From CAWCKS01 sp963763485 (GTDB lineage: Bacteria > Pseudomonadota > Alphaproteobacteria > Rhizobiales > Xanthobacteraceae): a DNA stretch of 64,000 nt. The notes below the pieces were generated by a model. The model was not told the origin of the DNA and made no database searches. It saw only the letters and a list, made by a program, of their open reading frames with translations. The stretch lies in assembly GCA_963763485.1 (NCBI GenBank), contig CAVXOW010000007.1, forward strand, positions 744,001 through 808,000, in the 5' to 3' direction. Below, piece by piece: positions 26,588-36,208 of this stretch; positions within the stretch are counted from its first letter, which is position 1, and the number at the start of each line of letters is the position of its first letter. Position numbers and translations under genes: made by a program.

Positions 26588-27868
26588 TCACCCCACCTGC
26601 CGCGCGCGCGAGGCTTGCGCCTGCAGGGCGCGGATGCGGTCGGCGAGCGTGCCGCGCGGCTGCGCTGAACCCGTCGCAATCGGCTCGAGCGGACGCGTTG
26701 GCGTTGCCACCGGTTCGGCGTTGGTGTTCGCCGCCTGCGCCGGCGCAAGATCCGCGCCCGCCGCTTCAGTGGCGAGAATTCTTTCGATCGGCGAGTCCGG
26801 ACCTTCCAGCGTCATGGCAAGCCGCGCGACTTCGGCCGCGATGTCGTTGATGCGCTCGCGCAACACCGCATTCTCCATGCGCTCGCTCGCCCACGACGCT
26901 TCCGCCTGCTGCTGGATCGCCTGCAGCTCGCGCTGCATCTTGGCGCGCTCGTCGCGCGCCACCGTCAGCTGCTGCTCAAGCGCTGCCTTCTCGCCGCGCA
27001 CGGTTTCCAGCGCGCGGCTCGGCTGCTCGCCGGCCTGCATGGCCTCCATCTGCTGGCGCAGCTGATGGTTCTCAAACCCGCGCTCGGCCAGCATCTTGCC
27101 CTGCACGGCAAGACGGTTCTCCAGTTCGTTGGCGCGGCCGCCGAGCATTTCGGCTTCCTTGGTCTGCAACAGTAATTGCTTTTCCAGATCGGCGACGCGT
27201 TGGGTCAGGCCTTCGCCACGTTCGCGTGCGGTCGCGAGCTCGCTCGTCGCCGCGACCGATTTACCCTGATGCATCTCGAGGTTCTGCCGCGCCAGCGCCA
27301 GCGACTGCTCGGCTTCACCGACGCGCTGCTGCAGTTGCGCGATCTGCGTGGTGACCGTCGTCAGCTCGGCCTGGCGGCTTTCCGCGGCGAGCGAGCTTTC
27401 GGAGAGCTGATGTTCGAGCCGTGAGAGCTCGCCCCTCTTGTCCGACAGGTCGGTCTCGGCCTCGCGCAACAACTGGGTCTTGGCGGTGAATTCTTCTTCA
27501 GTGGCGCGCAGCTGCTCCTTCATCGCCTTCTCGCGCGCTTCGAGCGAGAAGATCGCGGCGTTCTTTTCACCGAGCTCGAACTTCAGGCGATTGATCGAAT
27601 CCGATTTCTTGCCGAGCTCGGCGAGCTGGCTCGTCGTCTTCACCTTGAGCTGCTCGACGCTCATCTCGAGCCGGCGCGCCGACATCGCGAATTCCGCGCG
27701 CAACTGATCCTTGTCAGCCTGGATCTCCGCCATCGACAGCGGGGTCGCAGCCTCCAGCCGCTTCGTGGTCAGCCGCACCGCGCGATTGTGGACGAGCGGG
27801 ACGATGGCCAGACCAAGAAGTGTCGAGACCAGAAAACCGATCGCGAAATACATGATCGGCTCGACCAT
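26588..27868 (-). CDS. membrane-anchored coiled-coil protein
   Basis: A 426-residue protein with one N-terminal transmembrane helix (MYFAIGFLVSTLLGLAIVPLV, about residues 6-26). A very long charged, heptad-like region follows (about residues 55-350; repeats of LEAREKAMKEQL, LSDKRGELSRLEHQL and LATARERGEGLTQRVADLEKQL). The C-terminus is a low-complexity Ala/Pro region and a short LADRIRALQAQASRARQ helix. No enzyme domain is visible. The shape suggests a structural or scaffold protein at the inner membrane. Conserved hypothetical proteins of this form are common in Bradyrhizobium. It has its own promoter region on the minus strand. Confidence 0.7.
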   Translation of the reverse strand: MVEPIMYFAIGFLVSTLLGLAIVPLVHNRAVRLTTKRLEAATPLSMAEIQADKDQLRAEFAMSARRLEMSVEQLKVKTTSQLAELGKKSDSINRLKFELGEKNAAIFSLEAREKAMKEQLRATEEEFTAKTQLLREAETDLSDKRGELSRLEHQLSESSLAAESRQAELTTVTTQIAQLQQRVGEAEQSLALARQNLEMHQGKSVAATSELATARERGEGLTQRVADLEKQLLLQTKEAEMLGGRANELENRLAVQGKMLAERGFENHQLRQQMEAMQAGEQPSRALETVRGEKAALEQQLTVARDERAKMQRELQAIQQQAEASWASERMENAVLRERINDIAAEVARLAMTLEGPDSPIERILATEAAGADLAPAQAANTNAEPVATPTRPLEPIATGSAQPRGTLADRIRALQAQASRARQVG

Positions 27869-28046
27869 GGATGGAACTCCGTCAACGGACTAACGCTTTG
27901 GTTACCATGCCATAGTCGAGCGAGCCGACGCCAGTCTGACGCCCGGTTAACCTAAATTTCGATGCTTGAATTGTGCGAATGCAAGCTGTGCGGCCATTCA
28001 TCTTTCCACAGGGCAAGGGAACAGTCGGCTGTGTGCCTGGGCGCGG

Positions 28047-28622
28047 TCAGAACGGATTCCAGGTCGCCGAGTTCGTGAACTTCAAGTAGCCGATATTGGC
28101 ACCGATCCGCAAACCGACGCCGGCCCGGATCGGCACCACGACGATGTCGTTGGCGGTCAGGGCGGTCATGCCGAAGCCGCCGATGATGTAGGCTGAGCCT
28201 TCGACGCCCGCGAAGCGCTGGTAGATCGCACGCGTTGCGGGGAGGTTGTAGATCAGCATCATGGTGCGGGAACCGGCGCCGCCCCAGTCGAAGCCCACTG
28301 AGGGGCCTTGCCAGTAGACGCGCAGATCCCCGGCATTCTTGGTGTAGAGCGTGCCTTCGCCATAGCGCAGCCCGGCGACGAAGGCGCCGCCGCCTTCCTC
28401 GCCCAGCACGTAGCCATTGGGCAGGCCCCAGTTGCTCACCGCCCTTTCGATGACCGAGGCCAAGCCTCTGGAAACGTTGCCGAAGAAGCGGTGGCCGGCG
28501 TTGACGAGTTCGTCGGGGCCATAGGTCGAATTCGGGTCGCGCTGCGCCTGAGCCATGGCCGGCAACGAGCCTGCGATCAGGCAAACGAACGCAAGCGCGA
28601 CCAGGCGCGAAGCGAGCTTCAT
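28047..28622 (-). CDS. DUF1134 (EipA-like) envelope protein
   Basis: A 191-residue secreted protein. The ATG at 28622 is preceded by GGAGGGG and starts a signal peptide (KLASRLVALAFVCLIAGSLPAMAQA). The body is the DUF1134 domain: FFGNVSRGLASVIERAVSNWGLPNGYVLGEEGGGAF, then VGFDWGGAGSRTMMLIYNLP and IIGGFGMTALTANDIVVVPIRAGVGLR. The family includes EipA of Brucella and Caulobacter-type bacteria, a periplasmic protein needed for envelope integrity. The upstream in-frame part to 28688 lacks a ribosome site and is probably untranslated. Confidence 0.85.
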   Translation of the reverse strand: MKLASRLVALAFVCLIAGSLPAMAQAQRDPNSTYGPDELVNAGHRFFGNVSRGLASVIERAVSNWGLPNGYVLGEEGGGAFVAGLRYGEGTLYTKNAGDLRVYWQGPSVGFDWGGAGSRTMMLIYNLPATRAIYQRFAGVEGSAYIIGGFGMTALTANDIVVVPIRAGVGLRIGANIGYLKFTNSATWNPF

Positions 28623-28774
28623 CGAAAATCCCCTCCGTATTCGGATCGAGCGCATGTCCCGGAACGGCTCCGAGAACGGCATGCACAAAACTCAAGGGTC
28701 GCTTAACGCGGTCCTTACGGCGTCGCCCTAAGGTCCTTCAGGCACTCCGAATCGAGCTTTTATTGTGGGCAACT

Positions 28775-29287
28775 ATGACGTTATGGCGGCAGGATTGGAA
28801 TGGCGGGCTTGGGCGGCGGCCCGACCTGTTTGCCGTGGCCGCGGCTGTCGCCCTGGCTTGTCTCGGCGCCGCGCCGGCATGGGCCCAGGCCACAACCGAG
28901 CGCGTCATCACCAACCGCGTCAGTGGTTACGCCATCTCGGGCTATGACCCGGTCGCCTATTTCGTCGATGGCAACGCGGCGGTGGGCCGTGGCGACTATG
29001 AGTTCGTCTACGACCGGGCGGTCTGGCGGTTCCAAAACGAGGGCAACCTGAACGCATTCCGGCTGCACCCCGAAATTTATGAGCCAATGTTTGGCGGCTA
29101 TGATCCGGTCACGGTGGCGCAGGGCAAGGTAGTCGAGGGACGACCGCAGATTTTTGCCGTCGTTGGCTCGCAGCTGGTTTTGTTCTCGAGCATCGAGAAT
29201 CGCGACACGCTCTTGAAGGCTCCGCGCGACTGGCTCGCGACCGCTTCCCGGCGCTGGCCCGCGCTCAGACACGAACTGGCGCAGTAA
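28775..29287 (+). CDS. YHS-domain secreted protein
   Basis: A 170-residue protein starting at the ATG at 28775 (a TTG at 28763 is less likely). Residues about 15-40 are a signal sequence (LFAVAAAVALACLGAAPAWAQA). The rest is a YHS-type domain: GYAISGYDPVAYFVDGNAAVG, then YEFVYDRAVWRFQNEGNLNAF and HPEIYEPMFGGYDPVTVAQG. These short domains are found in metal-binding or metal-handling proteins, and members with this GYDPVAYF form are common exported proteins in rhizobia. The partner is unknown. It is transcribed divergently from the DUF1134 gene. Confidence 0.8.
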   Translation: MTLWRQDWNGGLGRRPDLFAVAAAVALACLGAAPAWAQATTERVITNRVSGYAISGYDPVAYFVDGNAAVGRGDYEFVYDRAVWRFQNEGNLNAFRLHPEIYEPMFGGYDPVTVAQGKVVEGRPQIFAVVGSQLVLFSSIENRDTLLKAPRDWLATASRRWPALRHELAQ

Positions 29288-29359
29288 TCCTTAATCCTGC
29301 GTAATCCTGCATATGTCCTTTTTGGAAATCCGGTAGCCACCCATCGGGCGGGGCATGCG

Positions 29360-30178
29360 TTAGGAGATGAGACTCGGATCGCCCCAGGCGATCAGCTCGG
29401 GCACGATAAGGCTCGCCGGATCACCGCCGAAATGAAGTGGGCGGCCCTTGCTGTCGGTGACCTTGCCGCCGGCGGCCTCCAGCACCGCATGGCCCGCTGC
29501 GATATCCCATTCCGACATCGGCGCCAGGCGCGGGTAGATATCCGCCGAACCTTCGGCGACCCGGCAGAACTTTAGCGCCGAGCCGATTGGTTTGCGCACC
29601 GCGCCGGGCCGGCTCTTGATGAAGGCCTCGCTGCGGCTGTCGATGTGGGAGCGGCTGACTGCGGCGATCCAGTCTCGCTCGGGGCAGCGCCGCGTGTGAA
29701 TTTTCGTCGCGCTGCCGGCAACGATCCGGCCGTCTCTCGAAATCGCAAGGCGCTCGGCGCCCGCACCAACGACGCCGCGCCAGAGCAGGCCGAGAGCGGG
29801 CGCGCCGACCAAGCCAAGCAGCGGCCTGCCGGCGCTCACCAGCGCAACGTTGACGGTGTAATCGTCAAAGCCTGCGATGAACTCCTTGGTGCCGTCGATC
29901 GGATCGACAATGAAGAAGTTTGCGCCGTCGGCCGCTGCCGCACTGTCGACGCGTTCCTCGGAGATCACGGACAACTCCGGCGCAAGCCGTGCCAGCCCAT
30001 CGGCGATCACGCGGTCGGCGGCGAGATCGGCCCGCGTCAGCGGCGAGCCGTCGTCCTTGTCTTCGAGCCGTGCGCTGGAGCGATCGATTGCAAGCACCGC
30101 GGCCGAAGCCTCTGCGACGACGTCGCTGAGCGGCGCAAGCAAGCCAAGCGCGGTGTCGATATCGATCGGTTGCATCAC
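29360..30178 (-). CDS. cysQ: 3'(2'),5'-bisphosphate nucleotidase / inositol-phosphatase family (CysQ-like)
   Basis: A 272-residue member of the Mg-dependent inositol monophosphatase superfamily. The metal site is in FFIVDPIDGTKEFIAG (DPIDGT) with an upstream Glu in LSVISEERVD. The C-terminal motif is MSEWDIAAGHAVLEAAGG. The sequence around DGSPLTRADLAADRVI fits CysQ, which hydrolyses 3'-phosphoadenosine 5'-phosphate from sulfate assimilation; a role on inositol or related phosphates cannot be excluded. It is transcribed divergently from the chpT-like gene. No sulfur genes are adjacent. Confidence 0.82.
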   Translation of the reverse strand: MMQPIDIDTALGLLAPLSDVVAEASAAVLAIDRSSARLEDKDDGSPLTRADLAADRVIADGLARLAPELSVISEERVDSAAAADGANFFIVDPIDGTKEFIAGFDDYTVNVALVSAGRPLLGLVGAPALGLLWRGVVGAGAERLAISRDGRIVAGSATKIHTRRCPERDWIAAVSRSHIDSRSEAFIKSRPGAVRKPIGSALKFCRVAEGSADIYPRLAPMSEWDIAAGHAVLEAAGGKVTDSKGRPLHFGGDPASLIVPELIAWGDPSLIS

Positions 30179-30339
30179 GCCGCGCCTGTCATTCCTCGTG
30201 TTCCGGCGAGCCCTACCTTTTCATGGCAGGTCCCGAGCTCGGTAGCGAACGTCAATTCGCCGAACTAATGTATCAAGCACATGTCGTGATTTGTTCACCA
30301 GCTCAAAGCTGGCAGGAAACGTTTCAGGAAAGGCTCAAG

Positions 30340-31002
30340 ATGTCTGCTTCGTCGGCCACCGAAATCGGTTCACGTCCCGCCCTTCCGGACCAGCTCGAAC
30401 TCGCCGCGCTCTTGTGTTCCAGGGTGTGCCACGACCTGATCAGCCCGGTTGGCGCCATCGTCAACGGGCTTGAGGTCCTGGACGACGCCAAGAACTCGGA
30501 CGACCGCGAATTTGCGCTGAACCTGATCAGGAAGAGCGCGAGGAGCGCGTCCGCCAAGCTGCAGTTTTGCCGGCTCGCGTTTGGTGCGGCCGGTTCCGCC
30601 GGCGCCCAGATCGACACCGGCGATGCCGAAACCATGGCGCGCGGTTTTCTCGAAGACGACAAGACCAGGCTGACTTGGAACCTGCCGCGCACGCTGCAGC
30701 CGAAGAACCGCGTCAAACTGCTCCTCAATATGTTGATCCTGGCGCAACAGGCGATCCCGCGCGGCGGCACGCTGACGGTCGATGCAACAGGCGAGGGCGA
30801 CAAGGCTGGCATCAAGGTCCGCGCCGGCGGCCTCAATGCGCGGGTGCCGCAGAACCTCGCCGATCTGCTGGCCGGCAATCATCAAGGCACGATCGACGCG
30901 CACGCTGTGCAGCCGCATTACACGCGCCTGCTGGCGCAAGCCTGCGGACTGCGCGCCACGATGGCGGGCAACAGCGAAGCGGTCGAAGTGACCGCCGCTT
31001 GA
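30340..31002 (+). CDS. histidine phosphotransferase, ChpT-like
   Basis: A 220-residue protein of the HPTransfase (DUF2328) family. The ATG at 30340 follows AGGAAAGG; the frame upstream to 30223 is not needed. The phospho-accepting His is His31 in LLCSRVCHDLISPVGAIVNGLE, which matches the dimerisation helix of ChpT. A degenerate histidine-kinase-like domain follows (NRVKLLLNMLILAQQAIPRGGTLTV). In Caulobacter, ChpT carries phosphate from CckA to CtrA and CpdR. Here the gene lies just before the che operon and about 7 kb from ctrA, so it fits a CckA-ChpT-CtrA relay; this role is inferred. Confidence 0.78.
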   Translation: MSASSATEIGSRPALPDQLELAALLCSRVCHDLISPVGAIVNGLEVLDDAKNSDDREFALNLIRKSARSASAKLQFCRLAFGAAGSAGAQIDTGDAETMARGFLEDDKTRLTWNLPRTLQPKNRVKLLLNMLILAQQAIPRGGTLTVDATGEGDKAGIKVRAGGLNARVPQNLADLLAGNHQGTIDAHAVQPHYTRLLAQACGLRATMAGNSEAVEVTAA

Positions 31003-31321
31003 GCCGGCGTCGTTCTTATATCTTATAATAGACAGCCGACGTTCCGATCGTCGCGTGTCGCGCGCACCAGGCGACGCGCCGCCGATGCGGCGCATTTTCA
31101 TAAAAACGATGTCGATTTCTTCAGCTTTTTCCTGAGCGGCGCCTTTACGTTTCGTTAACCGTCTATGTCGCGAACAACGCGAATGAATCTGAGCCATCCC
31201 TTTGGCCGACGGCATCTTTTCATGTCTGCTCAACCAAAAATAAAGGCTTTCCCGACAGACTGGCCCAATACCAGAAGGCGGTGCTCTCGGCGCACACCTT
31301 CATCTGCAGGGGCCAGTTTTC
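31003..31321 (+). other. leader region of the chemotaxis operon
   Basis: This 319-bp gap between the chpT-like gene and cheA should carry the che promoter. It includes a TTATAATAGA stretch near 31020 and a GTTAACC site near 31155, the latter similar to a CtrA half-site. Neither assignment is certain, and I see no gene in it. Confidence 0.4.
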
Positions 31322-34033
31322 ATGGACGATCTTCTTCGAGAATTTTTGACCGAGACTAACGAAAGCCTCGACCTGGTTGACGTCCAGCTCGTCAAGTTCG
31401 AGCAAGATCCGAACAACGCCAAGATTCTCGACAACATTTTCCGCCTGGTGCACACCATCAAGGGCACCTGCGGCTTCTTGGGATTACCCCGCCTCGAAGC
31501 GCTGGCGCATGCCGCCGAGACGCTGATGGGCCGTTTCCGCGATGGCAAGGCGGTGACCGGTGAAGCGGTCTCGCTGATTCTCGCCACCATCGATCGGCTG
31601 AAGGAAATCCTCGACGAACTCGAGAAGACCGAAGGCGAGCCGGAGGGCAGCGACCGCGACCTGATCGACGAGCTCGAGCGCATGGTCGAGCAAAGCGGGT
31701 CCGAGGCGGCGGCGCCCGAACCGCCACCGCTCGCCCCGAAGCCGCAAGAACAAGCCGAAATGACCGAAGGCACGTTGGTGCCACAGACCCTGGAGCGCAC
31801 CCTTCGCCCCGGCGAAGTGTCGCTCGATGAACTGGAGCGCGCGTTCCGCGAGACCCCAATGGACTCTGAAGCACCGGCGGCCAAGGCCGCGCTGGCCGCC
31901 AAAGCCGCGGCCCCCGCGGCAAAACCCGCCGTTGCGAAGAAATCCGTCATCGAGATGGACGTCGTGACCAACGACGCCGACAAGATCGCCAACCAGTCGA
32001 TCCGCGTCAACGTCGATACCCTCGAACATCTGATGACGATGGTCTCGGAGCTGGTGCTGACCCGCAACCAGCTGCTCGAGATCGTGCGCCGCCACGAGGA
32101 CAGTGAATTCAAGGTACCGCTGCAGCGGCTCTCCAACGTCACCGCCGAGCTGCAGGAAGGAGTCATGAAGACCCGGATGCAGCCGATCGGCAACGCCTGG
32201 CAGAAGCTGCCGCGCATCGTGCGCGATCTGTCGAGCGAACTCGGCAAGCAGATCGAGCTCGAGATGCACGGCGCCGACACCGAGCTCGACCGCCAGGTGC
32301 TCGACCTGATCAAGGATCCGCTCACCCATATGGTACGCAACTCGGCCGACCACGGCCTCGAGATGCCGGCCGACCGCGTCGGGGCCGGCAAGCCGGAGGT
32401 CGGTACCATCCGTCTCTCCGCCTATCACGAAGGCGGCCACATCCTGATCTCCATCGCCGACGACGGCCGCGGCCTCAATACCGAGCGCATCAAGCAGAAG
32501 GTGGTCGAGAACGGGCTCGCTACCGAGCCCGACGTCGAGAAGATGACGGAAGCGCAGATCCACAAGTTCATCTTCGCGCCCGGCTTCTCGACCGCCGCCA
32601 AGGTCACCAACGTCTCAGGCCGCGGCGTCGGCATGGACGTGGTGCGCACCAACATCGATCAGATCGGCGGCACCATCGACGTCAAGTCGGTGCCGGGTGA
32701 GGGCTCGAGCTTTACCATCAAGATCCCGTTGACGCTGGCGATCGTTTCCGCGCTGATCGTGGAAGCGGCCGGCGACCGCTTCGCCATTCCACAGCTGTCG
32801 GTGGTCGAGCTGGTGCGCGCCCGCGCCAACTCCGATCACCGCATCGAGCGCATCAAGGACACTCCCGTCCTTCGTCTGCGCAACAAGCTGCTGCCGCTGA
32901 TCCACCTGAAGAAGCTGCTCAGGATCGACGGCGGCGCCGAGATCGAGGCCGAGAATGGCTTCATCGTCGTGACGCAAGTCGGCAGCCAGACCTTTGGCAT
33001 CGTGGTCGACGGCGTGTTCCACACCGAGGAAATCGTCGTCAAGCCGATGTCGAGCAAGCTGCGCCACATCTCGATGTTCTCCGGCAACACCATTCTCGGT
33101 GACGGCTCGGTGATTATGATCATCGATCCCAACGGCATCGTGTCGTCGATCGGCACCGCGGGTGCCGTTCAGCGCGACATTGCCGATGAGAATGACTCGA
33201 CGCGCGGTGCGTCGGCCGACCAGCTCACCTCGCTGCTCGTGTTCCGCGCCGGCTCGCGAGAGCCGAAGGCGGTACCGCTGTCGCTGGTCACGCGCCTCGA
33301 AGAGCTCGACGCCACCAAGATCGAGTTGTCGAACGGCCGCCACATGATCCAGTACCGCGAGCAGCTGATGCCGCTGGTCGAGATCGAGGGCGCCAAGGTC
33401 CGCGACCAGGGCTCGCAGCCTATCCTGGTGTTTGCCGACGACGGCCGCTCGATGGGTCTCGTGGTCGACGAGATCATCGACATCGTCGAGGAACGCCTCA
33501 ATATCGAGGTGTCGAGCAACAACGAGGGCATCCTTGGTTCAGCCGTGATCAAGGGCCAGGCCACCGAAGTGATCGATGTCGGGCATTTCCTGCCGATGGC
33601 GTTCGCCGACTGGTTCCGCCGCAAGGAGATGCGGCCGTCAGCGCAGTCGCAGGCGATCCTCCTGGTCGACGATAGCGCCTTCTTCCGCAACATGCTGGCG
33701 CCCGTGCTCAAGGCGGCCGGCTATCGCGTCGCGCTCGCAACCAACGCCAAGGAAGCCCTCGAAGCACTGCGCGGCGGTGCTGGCTTCGACTGCATCCTGA
33801 CCGACATCGAGATGCCCGAGATGAACGGCTTCGAGTTCGCCGAGGCAATCCGCGCCGATCAGCGCTTCAAGACCATGCCAATCATCGCGCTGTCGTCGAT
33901 GGTCTCGCCAGCGGCGATCGAGCGCGGCCGCCACGCGGGCTTCGACGACTACGTCGCCAAGTTCGATCGGCCGGGATTGATTGCCGCGCTGAAAGAGCAG
34001 ACCACCGAAATGCACCGCGCCGCGGCCGCCTAA
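31322..34033 (+). CDS. cheA: hybrid chemotaxis histidine kinase CheA with C-terminal receiver
   Basis: A 903-residue CheA. Domain order: HPt (residues 1-105, phospho-His44 in RLVHTIKGTCGFL); an Ala/Pro linker; dimerisation and ATPase domains (about 210-460, with HMVRNSADHGLE, SIADDGRGLN and VSGRGVGMDVVRTNI as N, G1 and G2 boxes); then two CheW-like domains in tandem (about 470-600 and 630-760); and a C-terminal receiver (780-900) with Asp828. No separate CheY/CheB-binding P2 domain is obvious. The receiver and duplicated CheW part differ from the enteric type and resemble hybrid CheA proteins of alphaproteobacteria. It phosphorylates CheY and CheB of the same operon. cheW follows after 12 bp. 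Confidence 0.93.
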   Translation: MDDLLREFLTETNESLDLVDVQLVKFEQDPNNAKILDNIFRLVHTIKGTCGFLGLPRLEALAHAAETLMGRFRDGKAVTGEAVSLILATIDRLKEILDELEKTEGEPEGSDRDLIDELERMVEQSGSEAAAPEPPPLAPKPQEQAEMTEGTLVPQTLERTLRPGEVSLDELERAFRETPMDSEAPAAKAALAAKAAAPAAKPAVAKKSVIEMDVVTNDADKIANQSIRVNVDTLEHLMTMVSELVLTRNQLLEIVRRHEDSEFKVPLQRLSNVTAELQEGVMKTRMQPIGNAWQKLPRIVRDLSSELGKQIELEMHGADTELDRQVLDLIKDPLTHMVRNSADHGLEMPADRVGAGKPEVGTIRLSAYHEGGHILISIADDGRGLNTERIKQKVVENGLATEPDVEKMTEAQIHKFIFAPGFSTAAKVTNVSGRGVGMDVVRTNIDQIGGTIDVKSVPGEGSSFTIKIPLTLAIVSALIVEAAGDRFAIPQLSVVELVRARANSDHRIERIKDTPVLRLRNKLLPLIHLKKLLRIDGGAEIEAENGFIVVTQVGSQTFGIVVDGVFHTEEIVVKPMSSKLRHISMFSGNTILGDGSVIMIIDPNGIVSSIGTAGAVQRDIADENDSTRGASADQLTSLLVFRAGSREPKAVPLSLVTRLEELDATKIELSNGRHMIQYREQLMPLVEIEGAKVRDQGSQPILVFADDGRSMGLVVDEIIDIVEERLNIEVSSNNEGILGSAVIKGQATEVIDVGHFLPMAFADWFRRKEMRPSAQSQAILLVDDSAFFRNMLAPVLKAAGYRVALATNAKEALEALRGGAGFDCILTDIEMPEMNGFEFAEAIRADQRFKTMPIIALSSMVSPAAIERGRHAGFDDYVAKFDRPGLIAALKEQTTEMHRAAAA

Positions 34034-34045
34034 GGGGAAACGACA

Positions 34046-34516
34046 ATGACCGCACAAGCGATGAGCGCGACCGGCAACATCACCGAATACGTCACGACGA
34101 TGATCGGCGGCCAGCTGTTTGGCCTCCCGATCGCCCGGGTGCAGGACGTCTTCATGCCGGAGCGGATGACCCGCGTGCCGCTCGCGGGCGGAGACGTCGC
34201 CGGGGTGCTGAACCTGCGCGGCCGTATCGTCACCGCGATCGACATGCGCTCGCGGCTCGGACTGCCGAAGCGCGAGGATGACCGTCCGTCGATGGCAGTC
34301 GGTGTCGACCTGCGCGGCGAATCCTACGGGCTCCTGATCGATTCGATTGGCGAGGTGCTCAAGCTGGCCGACGACGGCCGCGAGGAGAACCCTGTCAACC
34401 TGGACTCGCGCATGGCCAAGATCAGCGGCGGTGTGCACCGGCTCGACGGCCACCTGATGGTGGTGCTCGACGTCGACCGGATTCTCGAAATGTCGTCGGA
34501 AGCGATGGCGGCGTGA
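34046..34516 (+). CDS. cheW: chemotaxis coupling protein CheW
   Basis: A 156-residue single-domain CheW that links chemoreceptors to CheA. The motifs FGLPIARVQDVFMPERMTRVPLA, GVLNLRGRIVTAIDMR and GLLIDSIGEVLKL are typical. It starts 12 bp after the cheA stop with an AGGGGAAACG ribosome site, so it is cotranscribed. The C-terminus (HLMVVLDVDRILEMSSEAMAA) is complete. Confidence 0.93.
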   Translation: MTAQAMSATGNITEYVTTMIGGQLFGLPIARVQDVFMPERMTRVPLAGGDVAGVLNLRGRIVTAIDMRSRLGLPKREDDRPSMAVGVDLRGESYGLLIDSIGEVLKLADDGREENPVNLDSRMAKISGGVHRLDGHLMVVLDVDRILEMSSEAMAA

Positions 34517-34596
34517 AGCTGCGTGGCGTTCGGCGCAAAGGTTGGGGAAACGGCCAAAAGGCCGGCAAGGGACTAGCGTAGAATTGGAGTTAAGCG

Positions 34597-34962
34597 ATGA
34601 AAACCTGCTTGGTAGTCGATGATTCGAGCGTGATCCGCAAGGTCGCGCGCCGGATCCTTGAAGGGCTCGATTTCCAGATCACCGAAGCCGAAGACGGCGA
34701 GAAGGCGCTCGAAGCCTGCAAGCGTGAACTGCCGGATGCCGTGCTGCTCGACTGGAACATGCCGGTCATGGACGGCTACGACTTCCTGCGCAACCTGCGC
34801 CGGATGCCCGGCGGTGACAGGCCGAAGGTCGTGTTCTGCACGACCGAGAACGACGTTGCGCACATCGCGCGCGCGCTCCATGCCGGCGCCAACGAGTACA
34901 TCATGAAGCCGTTCGATAAGGACATCGTCACGGCGAAGTTCCACGAAGTCGGGTTGATCTGA
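34597..34962 (+). CDS. cheY: single-domain response regulator CheY
   Basis: A 121-residue receiver protein. The acidic pocket is VVDDS at residues 6-10, the phosphorylated residue is Asp52 (VLLDWNMPVMDG), and the conserved Thr and Lys are in FCTTEND and IMKPFDK. It would bind the flagellar switch when phosphorylated by CheA. The WNMP loop is typical of the CheY of alphaproteobacterial che clusters. It lies 80 bp after cheW and 70 bp before cheB. Confidence 0.92.
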   Translation: MKTCLVVDDSSVIRKVARRILEGLDFQITEAEDGEKALEACKRELPDAVLLDWNMPVMDGYDFLRNLRRMPGGDRPKVVFCTTENDVAHIARALHAGANEYIMKPFDKDIVTAKFHEVGLI

Positions 34963-35032
34963 CCCGAGGCCGGTCTGAGGGGCGCGCCGTCGCGGCCCAA
35001 GTAGCGTAGCGTTGCGTTTGTTTTGGTGAGTA

Positions 35033-36208
35033 ATGAGTGTCGTTGCAGGAGCGCTCGCTAGCGCGCCGGTCAAGAAGAACGATCCGATCCGCGTCATGGT
35101 GGTGGACGACTCTGCCGTCATTCGCGGGCTGATTTCGCGCTGGATCGAGGCCGAGCCCGACCTCACTGTGGCTGCTTCGCTGCGGACCGGACGCGACGCC
35201 GTCAATCAACTTGAGCGCATCGATCCCGACGTCGCCGTGCTCGATATCGAGATGCCCGACCTCGACGGCATTTCTGCGCTGCCGCTGCTGCTGGCGAAGA
35301 AGCGCAACCTCATCATCATCATGGCGTCGACGCTGACGCGGCGGAATGCCGAGGTCAGCCTGAAGGCGCTCTCGCTTGGCGCCTCCGACTATATCCCGAA
35401 GCCCGAGACCACCCGCGAACTCGGCAGCGCGGATGCTTTCCGCCACGACCTCGTGCAGAAGATCCGCCACCTCGGCGCGCGCGTCCGCCGCACGGCGAAG
35501 ACGGTTGCGGCGCCGCCGCTCGCGCCTGGTCACGAGCGCGCGCGCGAAAGCCACGCGGCGGTCACGACCGCGCCGCACGTTGCAGCCCACACCCCTGTAA
35601 CAACGCGGACGCTGACTCATGCGGCGCCGCGCGTGCTGCTGGTCGGGTCATCAACCGGCGGTCCGCAGGCGCTGATGACCCTGGTCGGCGGCATCGGCAA
35701 GATCATCGACAACTACCCCGTGCTGATCACCCAGCACATGCCGCCGACATTCACGACCATTCTCGCCGAGCATCTCGCCCGCACCAGCCGACGCACCGCC
35801 ACCGAAGGCGTCGATGGTGAGCTCGTCAAGGCCGGCCGCATCTATCTCGCGCCCGGCGGCAAACACATGCGGGTCGCGCGCCGTGGCACCGACATCGTGA
35901 TCGCGCTCGACGACGGACCCGCCGTCAATTTCTGCAAGCCGGCGGTCGATCCCCTGTTCCAGTCGGCGATCGAGGTCTGGCAGAGCGGCGTCATGGCCGT
36001 CGTGCTGACCGGCATGGGGTCCGACGGCATGCGCGGCGGCAAGGATATCGTCGCCGCCGGCGGCAATGTCATCGCGCAGGATGAAGCGACCAGCGTGGTC
36101 TGGGGCATGCCCGGTGCCGTTGCGCACGCCGGCATCTGCGCGTCGGTTTTGCCGCTCGACCAGATAGCCCCAAAACTAATGCGCGTATTTTCTGGAGATC
36201 GTTCGTGA
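35033..36208 (+). CDS. cheB: chemotaxis response regulator protein-glutamate methylesterase CheB
   Basis: A 391-residue CheB: receiver domain at residues 18-135 with phospho-Asp71, a variable His/Thr/Ala-rich linker (150-198), and the methylesterase domain with Ser207 (GSSTGG), His235 (TQHMPP) and Asp331 (GMGSDG). It removes methyl groups from, or deamidates, chemoreceptors. Its stop overlaps the cheR start. The linker is longer than in enteric CheB (total 391 versus about 350), as is common in rhizobia. Confidence 0.93.
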   Translation: MSVVAGALASAPVKKNDPIRVMVVDDSAVIRGLISRWIEAEPDLTVAASLRTGRDAVNQLERIDPDVAVLDIEMPDLDGISALPLLLAKKRNLIIIMASTLTRRNAEVSLKALSLGASDYIPKPETTRELGSADAFRHDLVQKIRHLGARVRRTAKTVAAPPLAPGHERARESHAAVTTAPHVAAHTPVTTRTLTHAAPRVLLVGSSTGGPQALMTLVGGIGKIIDNYPVLITQHMPPTFTTILAEHLARTSRRTATEGVDGELVKAGRIYLAPGGKHMRVARRGTDIVIALDDGPAVNFCKPAVDPLFQSAIEVWQSGVMAVVLTGMGSDGMRGGKDIVAAGGNVIAQDEATSVVWGMPGAVAHAGICASVLPLDQIAPKLMRVFSGDRS

